A stretch of DNA of 64,000 nucleotides from contig NC_081414.1 of assembly GCF_030272615.1 (NCBI RefSeq), positions 766,180,483-766,244,482 on the forward strand. The letters run 5' to 3'. The notes under the pieces were generated by a model. The model was not told where the DNA came from. It worked only from the letters and a program-made list of their open reading frames with translations, and searched no databases. Of this stretch, positions 34,010-44,650 are shown one piece after another; position 1 is the first letter of the stretch; every line of letters starts with the position of its first letter. The stretch comes from Cryptomeria japonica (taxonomy: Eukaryota > Streptophyta > Pinopsida > Cupressales > Cupressaceae). Both the position numbers and the translations under genes were made by a program.

Positions 34010-34074
34010 TGCCCTTTCTTTGTATTTCTTATGTTTGAATAAATTTTTACCCCTCTTTTAGTTATAAAAAAAAA

Positions 34075-34935
34075 GAATATTCTACTTCAAAACACTTGGA
34101 GTCAGTTCATACAAACTTGTGTGGACCTACAAGGATAAGATAACTCAAAGAAGAAATATATTTTTTGTTTCTTATTTATGATTATTCTAGGATGATATGG
34201 ATCACTTTCTTGAAAAATAAGTCAGAGGTATTAGATAGATTTAAGGTAATCAAGTCAATGGTTGAGAACCAAGTAGATACTAAAATCAAGTGTTTAAGCT
34301 TTGATAAGGGAGGAGAGTTTACATCAAATGAGTTTGATAGATTTTGCGGTGAATATGGTATTGGAAGGCATTTTTCTACTCATAGGACTCCTCAATAGAA
34401 TAGAGTTGTTGAGAGAAAAAAGTAGATTTTTGGTTGAAACGGCTAGAATGTTTATATTCTTAACAGGGTACAAATAAGAGTGAACCACACAAAGACACCT
34501 CAGGAGCTATGGAATGAAAAACAACCTACAGTCGAGTATTTCAGAATCTTTAGAAGAAAGAGTTACATAAACAAAAATGAGGAAGATTTAGGGAAGTTTG
34601 ATGTAAGGTTAGAAGAAGGAATAATTTTAGGATATTCTATAAATATCAAGTCTTATCAGTGTTTCGACAAGAGACTAAATAAGATTGTAGAAAGTACAAA
34701 TTTATGTTAAAGTTAATGAAGAATCCAGTTGAGATAGTATCAGAACCAAAGATTGAAGTAGAAGATATCCTGGTTGTTATAAATGAGAAAGATGATACAA
34801 AAGAAAAATAAGAATCAAGTACAAAAGAAATAGAACTTGAACAAGCACCACAGACACCTACAAAGTATGTGCAAAAAATTCTGGAGAAGATCGAATTACT
34901 CAAGACAAGAATAAAGGATTTCAAATAAGAAGACT
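34075..34935 (+). pseudogene. int: Copia integrase fragment
   Basis: It reads TSKHLELVHTNLCGP (the segment between the zinc-binding and catalytic domains). The core has Asp in YDYSRMIWITF (about 34180), Asp in LSFDKGGEFTS (about 34305) and Glu in VVERK (about 34412). The integrase C-terminal part follows (KTPQELWNEKQPTVEYFRIF, DLGKFDVRLEEGIILGYS), then an acidic linker. Several stops are present. It breaks at 34935 at the CACTA insertion and its reading resumes near 43706. Confidence 0.8.
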
Positions 34936-34949
34936 TGTCACTAATACAT

Positions 34950-35055
34950 TTGGCCTAAAATTTTGACGGAGGTTTCCGACGGAGAAGGTATATTGTGAAC
35001 AAATTTGATTTTTTTTAAAAAAATTGCTCGCATTCGTCGGAATTCCGACGATAAT
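34950..35055. repeat. Left subterminal repeats of the CACTA element
   Basis: A perfect 16-bp palindrome, CGTCGGAATTCCGACG, is at 35035-35050. Partial copies (GACGGAGG, TTCCGACGGAG) occur at 34963-34984. In CACTA elements such subterminal repeats are binding sites for transposase accessory protein. Confidence 0.7.
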
Positions 35056-36012
35056 TTAATATATTTTTTTGACAAAGAATTAATTGGCAATGAAATTTGT
35101 GCTTTTTTACAAAAAATGTCCGCATTCATAGAAATTCCAATGACCGCAAGCATTACTTAAAAAAAAAAAAAGACCAAGACATTTCAAATCATTTTTGTGG
35201 TCTCTTCCCATTCTCACGTTGCCGCCCCAGCAACGTACTCCTGCCTAGAGTAAGCGTACTCCAGGTTTTGGATGAGGCACTTGAACCGTGAACCGTTTTG
35301 ACCGATTAATGCCAGCTCCAAGCATTCTCAGCTCATGGAATAGGGTTTGCAAAAATGGGAGCAATGTCGGCTCATGGAATAGGCGGGTGTAAAGCTCTGT
35401 CAACATCCTCCAACCTGTACAAAAATGGGAGCAATGTCGGCTCATGGAATAGGGCATGCTCGTGGGCATGAATCATATATCATATGAATTGACATCCTTT
35501 TTTGGGAAAAAAAAATTCAAAAAATAGTTCATATGTTTTGTTTTATGCTCCCACATTTTGCAGACATGTCTACCAAGGCATTCACAACTACAACATCTGA
35601 AAATCTCCCTTAATGTTTCAATTGATGCCCAGACCCTATTCCAAGGTTCCAATCTCAAATGTTTACGAAGAGGGTGTTGGCAATGGCTGTGGATTTCTGT
35701 TCTACACCTACCATGTGCATTTGCCTTAAGGTTTCAAAAAGATTTTCAATAAATCTACTTTTTGCATATTGTGCATTCCATGAGATGCCATTTTTGTGAG
35801 GAATTTTAGCAGTTTGAATTCCTTGTTGATGTCTTCACAGTATTGAAATTTTCTAAAGCATTTTAAAAGGTTTATTTTGTGCAATCCCAGTGATCATTGT
35901 GTTCGACTAAAGACCAATAGGCTTCATTCCCCTTCTTTCGTTCATTAGTATCAGTCACCCATCTATTTTGCACCTGCAAATAGTGATGTTTCTGATTCTT
36001 CGTTGGCCTAGG

Positions 36013-36120
36013 TGTAGGTGTAAAGCTCTGTCAACATCCCCCAGCCTGTGCGAAAATGGGAGCTTTGAAATGGCACGCCGATTGTTTGACAGACTGCCTC
36101 ACAAAAATTGGAATTTTTTG
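36013..36120 (+). pseudogene. Probable pentatricopeptide-repeat (PPR) gene fragment inside the CACTA element
   Basis: One frame reads AKxGSFEMARRLFDRLPHKN, which resembles the canonical plant PPR junction (A-K-C-G-S-I-x-x-A-R-x-L-F-D-x-M-P-x-R-N). Related sequence (AAAATGGGAGCAATGTCGGC) occurs twice more at about 35355 and 35421, with the flanking GTAAAGCTCTGTCAACATC also repeated. PPR proteins bind organelle RNA. This piece is far too short to function. It could be a captured exon fragment duplicated within the transposon. Confidence 0.45.
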
Positions 36121-36299
36121 AACAAGGTATGAACATCTATCATAGGATAAATAATAGAGGAATTTTGTCACATGTTGTAGCTGCAATTGCCAAGGTACAT
36201 GTTTTAAAGATGATTTATATCATAGAATCAACATCCAATGGCTATTTATTTTTTAAAATTTGGATATCATATTCCCAACTGATGTCTATTTTCATGAAA

Positions 36300-39200
36300 C
36301 TATTCATTTAGGCAAGCAAAAAAAGCCTAAAAAAACTACACAAGGCTTAAACCATTATTCATAGTCCCTAGAAAATCTCTTCATTACCAAAAAAACCTCA
36401 CCTAAAAAATTGTCCATGCCTAAGACATTAATCACAACATCAAATAATATTCATAGTGTAAATAAACACTATTCATGTTTAAACTATTGTTCATAGATTC
36501 ATTTAACCTCAAAAATTACTCTAGAAGCTCTTGAGTCCAAATTTGTTGTTCTCTATACAAATTATGGGGTTTGAAATCTATTTAGTATGATTGTGTAATA
36601 TCCCTTGTCCAATGATGACTGAAAAACAAGGAATATTCACTATCAAATCTGCAAGAGTCCTAAAAACATGGGCGTATGATGATGCAACCTCAAATTCCTC
36701 TTATTTCATATCTAAATCAAACAAATGCCTCATTGAGAGTCATAAATACATGTTATAAGTAGCTAATGTAAAATTACATGGATTGTCACAATAATGTATC
36801 AAAATCAGACTTCACTAGATTATTGACATTTCGTCAAACATGTAATGCAACCTCTGAAAACATTTTACAGCTACAAGCCCATTCAAATCTTATTATAAAC
36901 TAGTTCCAGTGCAATCATAGGATCTTTACATAGGCTGGCTTTCAAGAGATATGATACTAATTTTTTGAAGACATTAGACAGTCACTAACTGAAGCATTTA
37001 TCTCAAAATTACAATGAAAGAAGAGGCCTGAAGAACCTGATTAAGCTATGCCCAAGTCTAGCGATGTAAACACCAACATTACTCATCCAAAATAAAGCCA
37101 TGTTAGAGTTATGATCTTCAATACTTTCTCTTAGACAAGAGATAAAATTAAAAAACCATATGATTACTACAATAAATTTATTTTCTTATTAAAAATATAA
37201 ATAATTACATTAGATATATATTCCACATAAAGAAAAGAAATGGTGAAAATCATTTGTGTCTTAAATAATGAGATCAACAACTAAAAATGGGAAAATAATA
37301 TCCTAATTACGACTCCTAATTAGTATAAGATACTATTTCCAATATTATACTAAGGATAAATATTCAAAAAGTATAATAATTTCACTAATACATATATCAC
37401 TCTCATGCCTTCCTTAATTTGATATGAGGTCCCTCTATCCAAATATGAAGTCTCAGAGCTGTATGTGTCAATTATTCAAGCTTCTTCTAAATCTATACCA
37501 ACCTTTTCTTCTAACACATGTCTTGATGATGGTTGAGGATCTTTAAAATTTGAAAATATGAATGAACACACTCCTCTAGACATGATTTAAATACCACATT
37601 TGATTATACACATGGATGCAATGGACATGATTTAGGATGTGTGCAATGAAGTGTGGAGGTTCATGAGAAATATACATTACATTTTTTTGAAGAAGATTTA
37701 GGTTTCTATCCTCCTCCTTTGTTGACATCCCCTCCCCCATTGTCTAATATATCTATGACTTTTCTAACAAATTTTAATCACAACAAGAGATAATTTTGTA
37801 CGAGTTTCTTAAAGCCAACTTTATTACTCTCCCCTTGAAAAATTCAAGAAAAAACCATAAACAAAATTACGACAATCCTTTTTTCAAGCATCATCAACTA
37901 TTCCACTAATGAATGTCATGATTTGGAGATTAAAATTCAACAACTTATTGTAGTTCAAGTAACATTTAAATAATAGGTGACAATGAGTTATACACTCATC
38001 ATATCCCTTCTAAATGACATTTATAACCTATTATGTTTTTATCTTGCTATATGACATCGGTAGCTTAATTACCTATTAAGGGCTCATTGTCATTCATGGT
38101 ACTACGATTTCATGTGCAATCATACTTGGGAGGCAACATAATAGCCTAGTTCTTCTCATCTCTACATTGTGGAGCAAGAATAATAGTTGTCAATTGTTCC
38201 CCTTTTTTAAGGATCCACTTTACCTTTGTTTATTTTTATCTTTTATAACTTGATATCCTTTCTTGCATAGAATTGTCCTCAATCCAAATTCTCTCCTTGC
38301 TTGGACGTGTGTGTTCCTTGATTAGGACCTCTTTCATTGTTTTGTAGGCAAATAAACAAAGACATCGACCTCTCCTCTCTACTTATACACAAAATGGCTA
38401 ATTGAAACCACTTCATATACACAAAATGTCTCCTTGCACTGATCAAGCCTCAAAAATGTGACACCCTTGTTCAACAAGGGTTGATACTCTACAACACGAT
38501 GCCTATCATTCATGAGCTCAAGGTGGTTTCTTTCTTGCTCAATAAAAATATGATCAAAACTTTTTTTAGTTTCACCACCATCAATATCATTTTGCTATTG
38601 TTAACATCATACATCCTCATGCTACGTTGGCAATTCATCAAGCTCTTCAATTTATTCACTCTTTATATGTTAGTGACTACCTTTAACTTATGAGCCTTCA
38701 AATAAATCATCATAATGACCTTTATTCACTCTTTATATGTTAGTGACTACCTTTAAATTATGAACCTTCAAATAAACCTTCAAATAAATCATCATAATGA
38801 CCTCAAATAAATCATCATAATGACTACCTTTAATTTTTTATTGTTCCACCCTACAATTTTGTATTTGAGGTATGTAAAATAGTTGCTCTATAGATTTTTT
38901 TTTATCTCTCTACATTCTTTTGGTTGCCTTCATTTAAATTATTTAATGTTTCCATGATTTCAAAAAATAAAGATTTTAGGAACAAGGTTTGATATGCATA
39001 TATTTCTTATATACCAGCACAACAATTGAAAGTTGGGGGTGTTGTGGATATTTTAATACAAACATTTAAAATATAGAAACCCTTGTTATTAAATCTTAGA
39101 ATTGATTCCAACACCAAGAAGTAGGGTTATTTTAGAGATTTTGGAAGTAACTACACATCAAATTTTGGGTGCCTTTGAAAAGAAAGTGGTATGATGAAAT

Positions 39201-40200
39201 CTTTGGGCATAAAATAGATGAAATGCACTCCATACTAGTGCTGCACAATATTTTTCTTGATGATATTTTTATGGAACAAAGGAAGGTGTATGGAACAACC
39301 AAATTCTTATCATTATAAACAATGAATATTTTAAGATCCTTTTATGATGTGTAAGTTGAGAATATTTTATGAAAGGTCCCTAAATGAATACATTTTAAAC
39401 TGATTTTAGCAATGACTATCGGATGTAGACAAAATGAATTCTTTTTGGATTAGGATGGTACACAGAATCTACTATCAAAAGGTTGTTAAAAATTCTTGGG
39501 ACTAGGAGATGTGAACTGGCCTACTCTTCTACTTTTCATGCCATCAAAATTTGAGTTTGATTGTCATCATTTACTTTGCCAAATTCTTCACACGTAACTC
39601 CTGAATCAATTTCCTACACACAAAATGACAAAAATAGGTTTATTGATGGGGGCTTTCCTAGGTCAAACCTCAGGTTGTGAATTAACCTTGAAGTATAAGG
39701 TTTTCCTTTTGAGGGAAAGGATAGATCTAATCTAAACAAGCTTAAAATTGAACATGTTACCTTGATGAATCTTTCTTTAATCCTCACACAAGGTTTTAGG
39801 ATGTCATGCAAACTGTTGATCATGAATGTTGTGCTTTAACTTGAATTCTCCTTCAATTCTTGATGAATGCTTGATTGCTTGTTCACTTGGAATTGAATTG
39901 ATTTTATAATTAAGAGATCACTCGAATTGTAGGTAGACCCCTTCAAATGACAAGGTAGGCTTCCTTTTATACCTAATCATACATAAAGTGTTTGAATTTT
40001 TTCTCACACATGAGGTAAGAAATGAGGGGTCATATTTTGGGTCCCAATCAAGAGTACCAGGGCACCTAAGGCATCCTAGTCTTTTCAATTTAGGATGGGA
40101 CATGCTAAAGTGGGCATCAATGTCTCAAGATCAGATGGACCTTAAGTGGTTTTCTCCCTTGCATATGATTTTTTTAGGTGATAAACTTCACCATTCTACT
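36300..40200 (+). other. AT-rich CACTA interior without recognisable genes
   Basis: I see no protein domain, RNA gene or transposase here. A local tandem duplication of about 65 bp (units near 38658 and 38722, with TTTATTCACTCTTTATATGTTAG) is followed by shorter AAATAAATCATCATAATGAC repeats to about 38825. Short frames at 38481-38693 and 39614-40103 have no recognisable motif. At 40260-40540 a Lys/Glu-rich helical frame (AFKLEAKVLKDVEKKVEEK) might be another captured fragment. Confidence 0.5.
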
Positions 40201-40950
40201 CACAAGAATTTTATTAAGTCTCAAATATAGGGATCATAACTTATTAATGATGCAGTGAGAGTCCTTCATGAAGGACTTCTAGAAGTATTTTTGGATGAGT
40301 CTTTGTCAAGTGCATAGAAAATACAATTGATGCTTAATGGATCTAAGGAACGTGCTTTCAAATTGGAAGCCAAAGTTTTGAAGGATGTAGAGAAGAAGGT
40401 GGAAGAGAAAAGACTAGAATTTTTGGTGATTAGATGTGCAACAACACATACCCAACTACAAGAAAGCATAATTTTTTTTTTAGAAAAGTGTAAAGGATGT
40501 AGTGGCGGCATACATGTTTTAAAGGCAATGGCCTAAATATACTAAGGATATTAAGGGTCACATAGATATTATAGCATCACAAATTGTACAACTATCCAAT
40601 ACTATAGACATGAAGAATGATGCAGAAGGAAATGGAATGCTTCAAATAGAAAACGTGTACATGCAACTAAATCCATTGACTAATCAGGAGAACAAAATTA
40701 AGAAACGGTTTGATCATCTGAGAGATGTTGTAGACTTGCAACTCACCAGCTACTTAGTTTTTGCGGGTAAGAATTTGTTTTGTTTTGGTTATGGTTGTGG
40801 TGTTTGTAGGGAGACATTTACAAATTTATATCTATTTTCACTATTTAATGGTTTATGGGTTTGTAATGGTAATTTAATGTTCTTTCATATTTTTGTATAG
40901 GTACTTTATAATAGCCTATTATAGTGATTTTTTCTATTATGGATAATGTT

Positions 40951-42163
40951 GTGGGTCAGACGGCTTTGTCGTCGGTGCATGAAAGCATTGCATGAGTTCT
41001 ACTTTTAAAAATTACATGAAACATTTTTAATTTATTTGATTCGGTGTTATTTGAAAAAAAAGATTATCAATGATGTTTCCTTTCTCCAAGAATTGGATCT
41101 AGGATCTTTCTGTCAAATAATATGTAACATCCTATGACTAAATATTTTCTTTACAAATGCTTATTTTATTTAATTATCATCTAAGCGTGAATTATAATTT
41201 ATATCTATGCGGAAGCAGAAGATACAAGCTAAAGACTCATGTGCAAGTAAATTTCATAAAAGAAAGCAAGCAGGCATTATCTTGAATGACATGGAAACAA
41301 GCTCATCAGCTGCCTAGAAGAGAGCGATTGGAGAAAAGAATAGGAAAGTGTTAAAGGGTGATAAATACATAGAGAGCATGCAATACAAACAAACAATGTC
41401 TGGACTGTGTGATGTGACGTCTCTAATTTATGTCTGGACGGACTAACTAGTTTTGGAATTCTTGGGAAACCTATTGGGCCACGCTTGGAGGAAATCAATG
41501 TGTTCATGCAAGGGCCACCTTTTTTCTATCATGAGAATATTGCTTTTGCACCGAAGGATATTTGGAAGACAATATCCAAAAATTTCTATAGTGTGGAACC
41601 AGAGTTGGTGGATTCAAAGTACTTTTCAGCTTCCAGAAGACCAAGAGGTTATGTACACAATTTCCCCATAGAAGGGCGATTTCAAGCATTACCTCTCCCC
41701 CCCATGACTATTGAGGAAGAACTTCCTCAGAAAAAGGATGGCCTCCATGGGATCAAAGAAAAAAATTGAATTACATAGACTGTAGACGATGTGGTGGTGT
41801 CCTTTGTGAAGAAATCTGCACTATAATTGAAAATTCACAAGGGAAACTGCAAGATAGTGAACAAAAATACATTCTTGAAAAGTGCGAAGAATGGAACTTG
41901 GTTTGGTTGGGGCTAGGTCAGGTGGCTCCTCTAGAGGTTGATGAGATAGAAATCATATTAGGATTTGAAAAAGATCACACTCGTGGAACTTCGTGTCTGA
42001 CTGAATGATTGTGTTGTTTGGGTAATGCATTCCAAATAGATACAGCTGCATACCATTTATATGTTTTGAAAGCATTTTATCCTGATGGCATTAAATTAAA
42101 GTACTTTCTCTTCTATCTGGTATTGGTGGAGCAGAGGTTGCATTGCATCGACCTAGGATACAT
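40951..42163 (+). pseudogene. Left arm of inverted repeat: DRM-type DNA methyltransferase fragment
   Basis: From about 41455 the plus strand encodes part of a domains-rearranged methyltransferase (DRM1/2 family), the enzyme that places de novo cytosine methylation in RNA-directed DNA methylation. Seen in order: GPPFFYHENIAFAPKDIW, EPELVDSKYFSASRRPRGY, a LPLPPMTIEEELP stretch, WPPWDQRKKLN (after a one-base shift), EEWNLVWLGLGQVAPLEVDE, LGFEKDHTRG, LGNAFQIDTAAYHL, and motif I SGIGGAEVALHR (about 42105-42150). The rearranged order, with motif I following these segments, is the DRM hallmark. The catalytic Pro-Cys motif IV lies beyond the fragment. Coding runs about 700 bp without an obvious intron. 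Stops and frameshifts exclude an enzyme. The outer 500 bp (40951-41450) is unidentified. Confidence 0.85.
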
Positions 42164-42189
42164 ATTTCCGCAGATACAACACAAGTTAA

Positions 42190-43370
42190 ATGTATCCTAG
42201 GTCGATGCAAAGCAACCTCTGCTCCAGAGATCACCAGAAAATAAAGAAAGAACTTTAATTTAATGCCATTAGGATAAAAGGCTTTCATCAAGACAGATAA
42301 ATGGTATGCAACTATATCTATTTGTAATGCATTACCCAAATAGCACAATCGATCAGTCACACACGAAGTTCCACGAGTGTGATCTTTTTCAAATCCTAAT
42401 ATGATTTTTATCTTGTCAACCTCTACAGGAGCCACCTGACCTAGCCCCACCCAAACCAAGTTCCATTCTTCACACTTTTCAAGAATGTATTTCTATTCAC
42501 TATCTTGCAGTTTCCCTCGTGAATTTTCAATTATAGTGCAGAGTTCTTCACGAAGGACACCACCACATCGTCTACAGTCTATGCAATTCAATTTTTTTCT
42601 TTGATCCCATGGAGGCCTTCCTTTTCTTGAGGAAGTTCTTCCTCAATAGTCATTGGGGGGAGAGGTAATGCTTGAAATCGCCCTTCTATTGGGAGATTGT
42701 GTACATAACCTCTTGGTCTTCTGGAAGCCAAAAAGTACTTCGAATCCACCAACTCTAGTTCCACACTATAGAAATTTTTGGATATTGTCTTCCAAATATC
42801 TTTCAGTGCAAAAGCAATATTCTCATAATAGAAAAAAGGTGGCCCTTGCATGAACATATTAATTTCCTCCAAGCGTGGCCCAATAGGTTTCCCAGGAATT
42901 CCAAAACCAATTAGTCCCTTCAGACATAAATTAGAGACGTCTTATCACACACTCCAGACATTGTTTGTTTGTATTGCATACTCTCTATGTATTTATCACC
43001 CTTTAACACTTTCCTCTTCTTTTCTCCAGTTGCTCTCTTCTAGGCAGCTTATGAGCTTGTTTCCATGTCATTCAAGATAATGCCTGCCTGCTTTCTTTTA
43101 TGAAATTTACTTGCACAAATATAAATTATAATTCACGCTTAGATGATAATTAAATAAAATAAGCATTTGTAAAGAAAAGATTTAGTCATTGGATGTTACA
43201 TATTATCTGACAGAAAGATCCTAGACAATTCTTGGAGAAAGGAAACATCATTGATAACCTTTTTTTGCAAATAACACTGAATCAAATAAATAAAAAATGT
43301 TTAATGCAATTTTTAAAAGTAGAACTTATTCAATGCTTTCATGCACCAATGGCAAAGTCGTCTGACCCAC
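42190..43370 (-). pseudogene. Right arm of inverted repeat: second DRM methyltransferase fragment
   Basis: The minus strand repeats the DRM fragment: GPPFFYYENIAFALKDIW, VDSKYFLASRRPRGYVHNLP, EWNMVWVGLGQVAPVEVDK-like, CYLGNALQIDIVAYHLSVL. It reads past the left arm's limit through SGAEVALHRPRIHLTCVVSAEI, which is motif I and the next strand of DRM. Two residues here are closer to other DRMs than in the left arm (VAYHLSVL, YVHNLPIE), so the arms diverged after duplication. Stops and frameshifts exclude an enzyme. It may still act as RNA. Confidence 0.85.
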
Positions 43371-43379
43371 CGCATCTGA

Positions 43380-43690
43380 TACCGTCAGAATTCTAACAAC
43401 AACTAAAGAAACATCTGACAAGGATGTTGTATATTCGACGTCACTTCCTTGTCGGGCAGTCATCGAGGAGCAAACATAGCATCCGTCAGAATTCTGATCG
43501 TATTCCGTCAAAATTATTGGTCAAGGGAGAAAATATAGTCGGTGTCGGAAGAGTTCATAACGTCATCAAAATTTTGACGCAAGTGGAATTGTCGGGAAGA
43601 CCAACGATGAGTTTTCGACGGTTAAATTGGTTGGAACTCCGACGTGGTGTCATCGGACTTCCGACAATTAACCATAGGAAATTAGGCATA
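43380..43690. repeat. Right subterminal repeats of the CACTA element
   Basis: Repeated copies related to CCGTCGGAATTCCGACG: CCGTCAGAATTCT (43382 and 43485), TTCCGTCAAAATT (43503), CGTCATCAAAATTTTGACG (43561-43579), ACTCCGACG (about 43636) and CTTCCGAC (about 43658). They mirror the left subterminal region and mark the transposon's right end. Confidence 0.7.
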
Positions 43691-43705
43691 AATGTACTAG
43701 TGTGT

Positions 43706-44650
43706 ACAAACCAGCACAAACAAGCAAATTATTATTTCTTATCTCATGCAGAACCAAAGACCTATATGAAAGATAGCAAGGATGAAAGTTGGATAAAGAT
43801 AATTAAAGAGGAACTGAATCAGATAGAGAAAAATCAGACATAAAAATCAGTACCTAGACTAATGGATAAGAATGTGATAGGAAATAAGTGAGAGTTCTAA
43901 AATAAGTTAAATGAAGATGGAAAATTCATGAGGAACAAGACATGATTGGTTTGTAAAGGTTATTTGGAAGTTTAAGGTATAGATGTTGAGGGGACATTTT
44001 CTTTGGTAGTAAGAATGAAGGCTATAAGGATGTTTTTTGCATTTTCTACATATAAGAAATTTAAGGTAAATTGGATGGATGTTAAGTCAACATTTTTTAA
44101 AGGAGAACTTCAAGAACAGGTATGCATTGAACAACTAGATAGATTCAAGTTGTTAGAAGATTTTGATATGGTTTGTACACTTAACAAGGCACTTTATGGA
44201 CCGAAGAAAGCTCCTAGAGATTGGTATGCAAGATTAGATAGCTATTTATTGTAGCAAATTTTTGAAAAAGATATTACAAATAGAAAGATTTATTTTAAGG
44301 TTGAAGGTGATAAATTGTTGGTTGTTTTGGTGTATGTTAATGATATCATATTTGAAGGTGATGATAATAAATGTACAAAGTTTACAAAAGAAATGTAGGA
44401 GGAATTTGAGATGTCTATGATTGGTGAGTTGTCATTTTTCCTTGGTCTTCAATTCATATAGTCAAAAGATGATACTTTCATTTCTTAGCCCAAGTATATC
44501 AAGGAGATGTTAAAGAAGTTTGGCATGTATAACTCTAAACCAGATGCAACCCTTATCTCTACTGGTTGAAATTTAAGCAAAGTTGATAGATCTCCAAATG
44601 CTTTGATTAATACAAGTGGGATGGACCCATATCATTACATAACCACAAGG
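43706..44650 (+). pseudogene. pol: Copia reverse transcriptase fragment
   Basis: It resumes after the CACTA element with FLSHAEPKTYMKDSKDESW, then DVKSTFFKGELQEQVCIEQ (motif A region, about 44070-44130; the usual F-L-N-G reads FFKG), then YGPKKAPRDWYARLD. The catalytic box is YVNDIIFEGDD (about 44335): the first Asp of YVDD is Asn, so RT is dead. FFLGLQFI and KYIKEMLKKFGM follow. Several TAG/TAA stops occur. It ends near MDPYHYI at 44640, where the LINE insertion begins. Confidence 0.8.

Larger units (their letters stand above)
16225..34074 (+). mobile_element. L1-like LINE, 5'-truncated and split by a Gypsy element
   Basis: LINE coding sequence occurs in two pieces, 16225-17551 and 31745-34074. 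They join across the insertion in a single order: endonuclease end, RT, zinc-binding region, RNase H, 3' tail. The 3' end has an AATAAA-like signal near 34038 and a 9-A run at 34066-34074, consistent with target-primed insertion. The 5' end starts abruptly inside the endonuclease C-terminus (DHWP motif near 16240), so it is 5'-truncated. The sequence after the A run is Copia integrase. The matching upstream Copia sequence is not found to the left of the LINE. Confidence 0.82.
40951..43370. repeat. Large inverted repeat (about 1.2 kb arms, 26-nt spacer)
   Basis: The arms are 40951-42163 and 42190-43370. The innermost 18 bp (ATGTATCCTAGGTCGATG type) pair perfectly, and outer ends pair at GTGGGTCAGACG / GTCTGACCCAC. 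The arms are highly similar throughout, apart from scattered substitutions and one gap of about 35 nt (left-arm extra sequence near 41208-41245). The 26-nt spacer is itself DRM coding sequence belonging to the right-arm copy. A transcript on either strand would form a long hairpin. Confidence 0.92.
34939..43702 (+). mobile_element. CACTA (En/Spm) DNA transposon carrying host gene fragments
   Basis: The left end is CACTAATACATTTGGCCTAA and the right end, reverse-complemented, is CACTAGTACATTTATGCCTAA. That gives CACTA termini with an imperfect terminal inverted repeat of about 21 bp. The target duplication is TGT (34936-34938 and 43703-43705), the 3-bp size typical of CACTA elements. Subterminal repeats of CGTCGGAATTCCGACG type lie near both ends. 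No transposase motif is seen, so it is probably non-autonomous. Cargo includes an inverted pair of DRM DNA-methyltransferase fragments (40951-43370) and a probable PPR fragment near 36040-36120. It disrupts the Copia element between integrase and RT. Confidence 0.85.

Noticed and set aside
36597-36640. Possible LTR start TGTAATATCCC
   Set aside because: No partner repeat, polypurine tract or primer site was found nearby.
38641-38830. Satellite or regulatory array in the CACTA interior
   Set aside because: It is only a two-copy local duplication with partial further copies, best explained by slippage.
40951-43370. A functional DRM gene pair
   Set aside because: The fragments have stops and frameshifts and lack the catalytic motif IV Pro-Cys segment.
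34939-43702. A transposase gene in the CACTA element
   Set aside because: I looked for an En/Spm-type transposase in open frames on both strands and saw no motif. The longest frames are DRM fragments or unrecognised.
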